From contig NZ_CP086380.1 in NCBI RefSeq assembly GCF_020889625.1, positions 124,001-188,000 of the forward strand: DNA of 64,000 nt. Reading direction: 5' to 3'. The translations under genes were made by a program, and so were the position numbers. Below are positions 62,629 through 64,000 of this stretch, in pieces. Numbering within the stretch: the stretch's first letter is position 1; each line of letters begins with the position of its first letter. Source of the stretch: Deinococcus radiophilus. Lineage in GTDB: Bacteria; Deinococcota; Deinococci; Deinococcales; Deinococcaceae. The notes beneath the pieces were generated by a model. It was not told where the DNA came from, searched no databases, and saw nothing but the letters and a program-made list of their open reading frames with translations.

Positions 62629-62657
62629 AGATTACTCCTACATTTGAAAATCGTCAA
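62629..62657 (-). promoter_or_regulatory. strong sigma-70-type promoter for the secreted peptide pair
   Basis: TTGACG (62657-62652), a 17-base spacer, then TAATCT (62634-62629). It is the closest match to consensus I found in the window. Confidence 0.75.
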
Positions 62658-63064
62658 TCTTCTGGTTGAATAACTTTCCGAATGGTTAAGCCTAATGGTT
62701 TTGTCGCGCACGGATGCTATATCAGACATCTCCTAAGAGCCGAATGGCCCATAAGACTCTCTGGCTCTGCTTTTTTGGCAAGCCGGTTGGGCCCTGAACC
62801 CGACGTCCTCCGGTTTTGGAGACCGGCGCACGTCCGCTTGAGCTTCCTACCCATGAGCGCTCATCGTGGACGCTTAGCACCGCCACAGGTTTCGAAGCTG
62901 TGCCACGTGCAGTGACCGCACGGCGCAGCTGCGGGCCAACGCCTTTGCGCCGGGAGTCAAAGAACAAAGAAGCCGTGCAGCAGGGATCATCGCCGCTGCC
63001 CCCCATCACACCGGCAACTGACCGCGCCACCTTCGCCCGTCTCCAGTTTGCAGATACTGGGGCC
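62658..63064. other. intergenic region upstream of the hydrolase, without a gene
   Basis: Besides the tRNA-Trp-like fold it includes an AT-richer part (62660-62760) and the palindrome TGAGCGCTCA (62854-62863). I see no supported coding sequence on either strand. Confidence 0.5.
62776..62852 (-). other. tRNA-Trp-like structured element (possible tRNA pseudogene)
   Basis: The minus strand contains CCGGT-CTCCAAA-ACCGG (62826-62810), a perfect anticodon arm with CCA at the Trp position. A D-arm-like AGCTCAAGCGG lies before it and GGTTCAGG after it, and it ends TGCCA. But the D-arm closing strand is altered (GTGC for GAGC), the T stem has a mismatch, and the 5' side does not pair with GGCTTG at the 3' end. 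An alternative fold pairs CAAGC with GCTTG and GACGT with ACGTC around the arm. It is either a degenerate tRNA-Trp or a tRNA-mimicking RNA. Confidence 0.45.
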
Positions 63065-63721
63065 ATGTCTACCCATTCCGCCCGCCTCACCGCCCACCCG
63101 GCTCTTACCGAGCGCGGCCTGCTGCCGCTGCGGCTGGGGCAGGGGAGAGACGGCCTGCTGTATGTACCCACCCGGCACCCACTGACCGGCCCGCGCCCCT
63201 TGCTGGTGGCCTGCCACGGCGCGGGGAGCGGGGCCAGCCACTCTATCCGCCCCTTTGTAGACGCCGCCGAGGAACACGGCCTCATCCTGCTGGCCTGCGA
63301 CTCGCGCGGCGGCACCTGGGATGTGATTCGGGGTGGGTACGGTCCGGATGTGGAGTTCATAGACCGGGCGCTGGCGCTGGTGTTCCGCCGCTACACCATT
63401 GACCCGGCTCACCTCGCCCTCGACGGCTTTTCGGACGGGGCCAGCTACGCCCTGTCGCTGGGCCTGGGCAACGGCGACCTGTTCAGCCACCTGCTGGGCT
63501 TTTCGCCCGGCTTTCTGGCCCCGGCCGCGCAGGTGGGCCAGCCGCGCATCTTCGTGTCACACGGCACCGAGGACCGGGTACTGCCTATAGACCGCTGCGG
63601 GCGGGTGATTCGGGAGCAGCTGGAAGGCGCGGGGTATGACCTGCACTACGTAGAGTTTGAAGGCGGGCATACCGTGCCGCCAGAGGTGCAGCGGGAGGCG
63701 CTGGCGTGGTGGCTGGGGTAA
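63065..63721 (+). CDS. phospholipase/carboxylesterase-like alpha/beta hydrolase
   Basis: 218 residues from the ATG at 63065; in-frame codons upstream run over non-coding sequence. LLVACHGAGSGASH forms the oxyanion region, and the nucleophile is in LDGFSDGASYALSLG (GFSDG elbow). FVSHGTEDRVLP gives the acid and FEGGHTVPPE the histidine, so the triad is complete. This is the short esterase group related to YpfH/carboxylesterase 2. Soluble and cytoplasmic by sequence. Confidence 0.87.
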   Translation: MSTHSARLTAHPALTERGLLPLRLGQGRDGLLYVPTRHPLTGPRPLLVACHGAGSGASHSIRPFVDAAEEHGLILLACDSRGGTWDVIRGGYGPDVEFIDRALALVFRRYTIDPAHLALDGFSDGASYALSLGLGNGDLFSHLLGFSPGFLAPAAQVGQPRIFVSHGTEDRVLPIDRCGRVIREQLEGAGYDLHYVEFEGGHTVPPEVQREALAWWLG

Positions 63722-63737
63722 GTAGTGGGTACTGCTG

Positions 63738-63769
63738 CATAAAAGTATGCATGTTAGTATGCATTTATG
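63738..63769 (+). promoter_or_regulatory. probable operator of the ribbon-helix-helix gene
   Basis: The 9-mer AGTATGCAT occurs twice with 12-base period (63744-63752, 63756-63764), each containing palindromic ATGCAT. The inverted pair CATAAA/TTTATG brackets both. This is the expected layout for an autoregulated RHH antitoxin. Confidence 0.55.
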
Positions 63770-64000
63770 ACTTACCAAAATGCCCAACGTGTCACGGCGA
63801 GTTTGCCACCCAGCCTCGCCACCTTTCTGGACGAGTACCAGAAACAGACGGGTGTCAGCAAGAGTGAAATCATTGCCCTAGGCCTGAAAGCTTTGCAGGA
63901 AAAACTGCTGGCCGAGGAATACGCTGCCTACGCTCAGTCAGGCGAATTTGCCGACCTGGAAACTGGCGACGGCCTGGATGACGAGAGCGACCAATGGCGT
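63767..64000 (+). CDS. ribbon-helix-helix antitoxin-type protein (3' end outside window)
   Basis: 78 residues are visible and the frame is still open at the window end. The N-terminal strand RVTASLPPSLATFLDEY followed by TGVSKSEIIALGLKALQEKL is the RHH DNA-binding fold. The C-terminal part is acidic (EFADLETGDGLDDESDQW), as in antitoxins that neutralise a basic toxin. A repeat-containing operator lies just upstream. A toxin gene would be expected immediately downstream, beyond the window. Confidence 0.78.
   Translation, partial: MTYQNAQRVTASLPPSLATFLDEYQKQTGVSKSEIIALGLKALQEKLLAEEYAAYAQSGEFADLETGDGLDDESDQWR

Noticed and set aside
62722..63360. 212-codon minus-strand frame over the tRNA-like element and hydrolase start
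   Set aside because: The GSSSGRAPVSKTGG segment is the familiar false translation of a tRNA-Trp-like sequence; the rest is antisense to the hydrolase.

Overview
The window looks like a chromosomal segment of a Deinococcus-type bacterium. It is GC-rich, codes densely on both strands, and carries long RNase Y, UvrA, NADP-Icd, L21-L27-Obg and GatC-SerS blocks together with IS4-, IS630- and IS982-like elements. The genus is an inference from gene content and protein style; no rRNA is present to confirm it.

Layout. 1-3.5 kb: the end of a fatty-acid beta-oxidation gene and a thiolase, with an alpha/beta hydrolase and a small DUF6881-like gene between them. 3.5-6.6 kb: an HNH-like protein and a minus-strand group (HD protein, secreted protein, a decayed S9-type hydrolase, secreted WD40-like protein). 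6.7-12.5 kb: a flavin oxidase, a TerC-type Mn/tellurite membrane protein preceded by a clear yybP-ykoY manganese riboswitch, a PadR regulator with a frameshifted partner, and RlmI. 12.6-21.8 kb: an ABC exporter, a flavin monooxygenase, a KhtTU-like K+/H+ antiporter pair, an IS982-like element with target duplication, a GlcD-like oxidase, icd and a small repeat-rich stress-type protein. 21.8-28.9 kb: DinB, Era, TruA, a frameshifted DUF1232 gene, rplU, rpmA and obg. 29-32.8 kb: two LptF/LptG-type permeases joined to a DUF4403 (TULIP-like) protein. 33-41.2 kb: serS, gatC, a DsbA/DsbB pair and uvrA. 41.6-55.7 kb: rny, a diguanylate cyclase, an ankyrin protein, pyrG, malic enzyme, a hotdog thioesterase, BrkB/YihY, surE, a cyclophilin lipoprotein and gmk. 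55.8-60.1 kb: an IS4 element inserted just upstream of an AIM24 gene, then tkt and tRNA-Arg(CCU).

The stretch from tRNA-Arg to about 62.9 kb differs from the rest. It holds decayed coding sequence, an IS630-like element whose transposase needs a frame change at an A8 tract, an AT-richer block with a strong promoter reading two tandem 47-residue secreted cysteine-containing peptides, a 21-residue ORF with an excellent ribosome binding site, and a tRNA-Trp-like fold with no matching acceptor stem. It resembles a small tRNA-linked accessory island. The window ends with an alpha/beta hydrolase and the start of a ribbon-helix-helix antitoxin-type gene.

Most of the window is housekeeping. The best candidates for something undescribed are the two secreted micropeptides and the LptF-LptG-DUF4403 cluster, which would be notable if the organism makes no LPS, as is known for Deinococcus. 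At least three genes (S9 hydrolase, PadR partner, DUF1232) are broken. The first carries several lesions and is real decay; the other two carry single shifts and could also be sequence errors.
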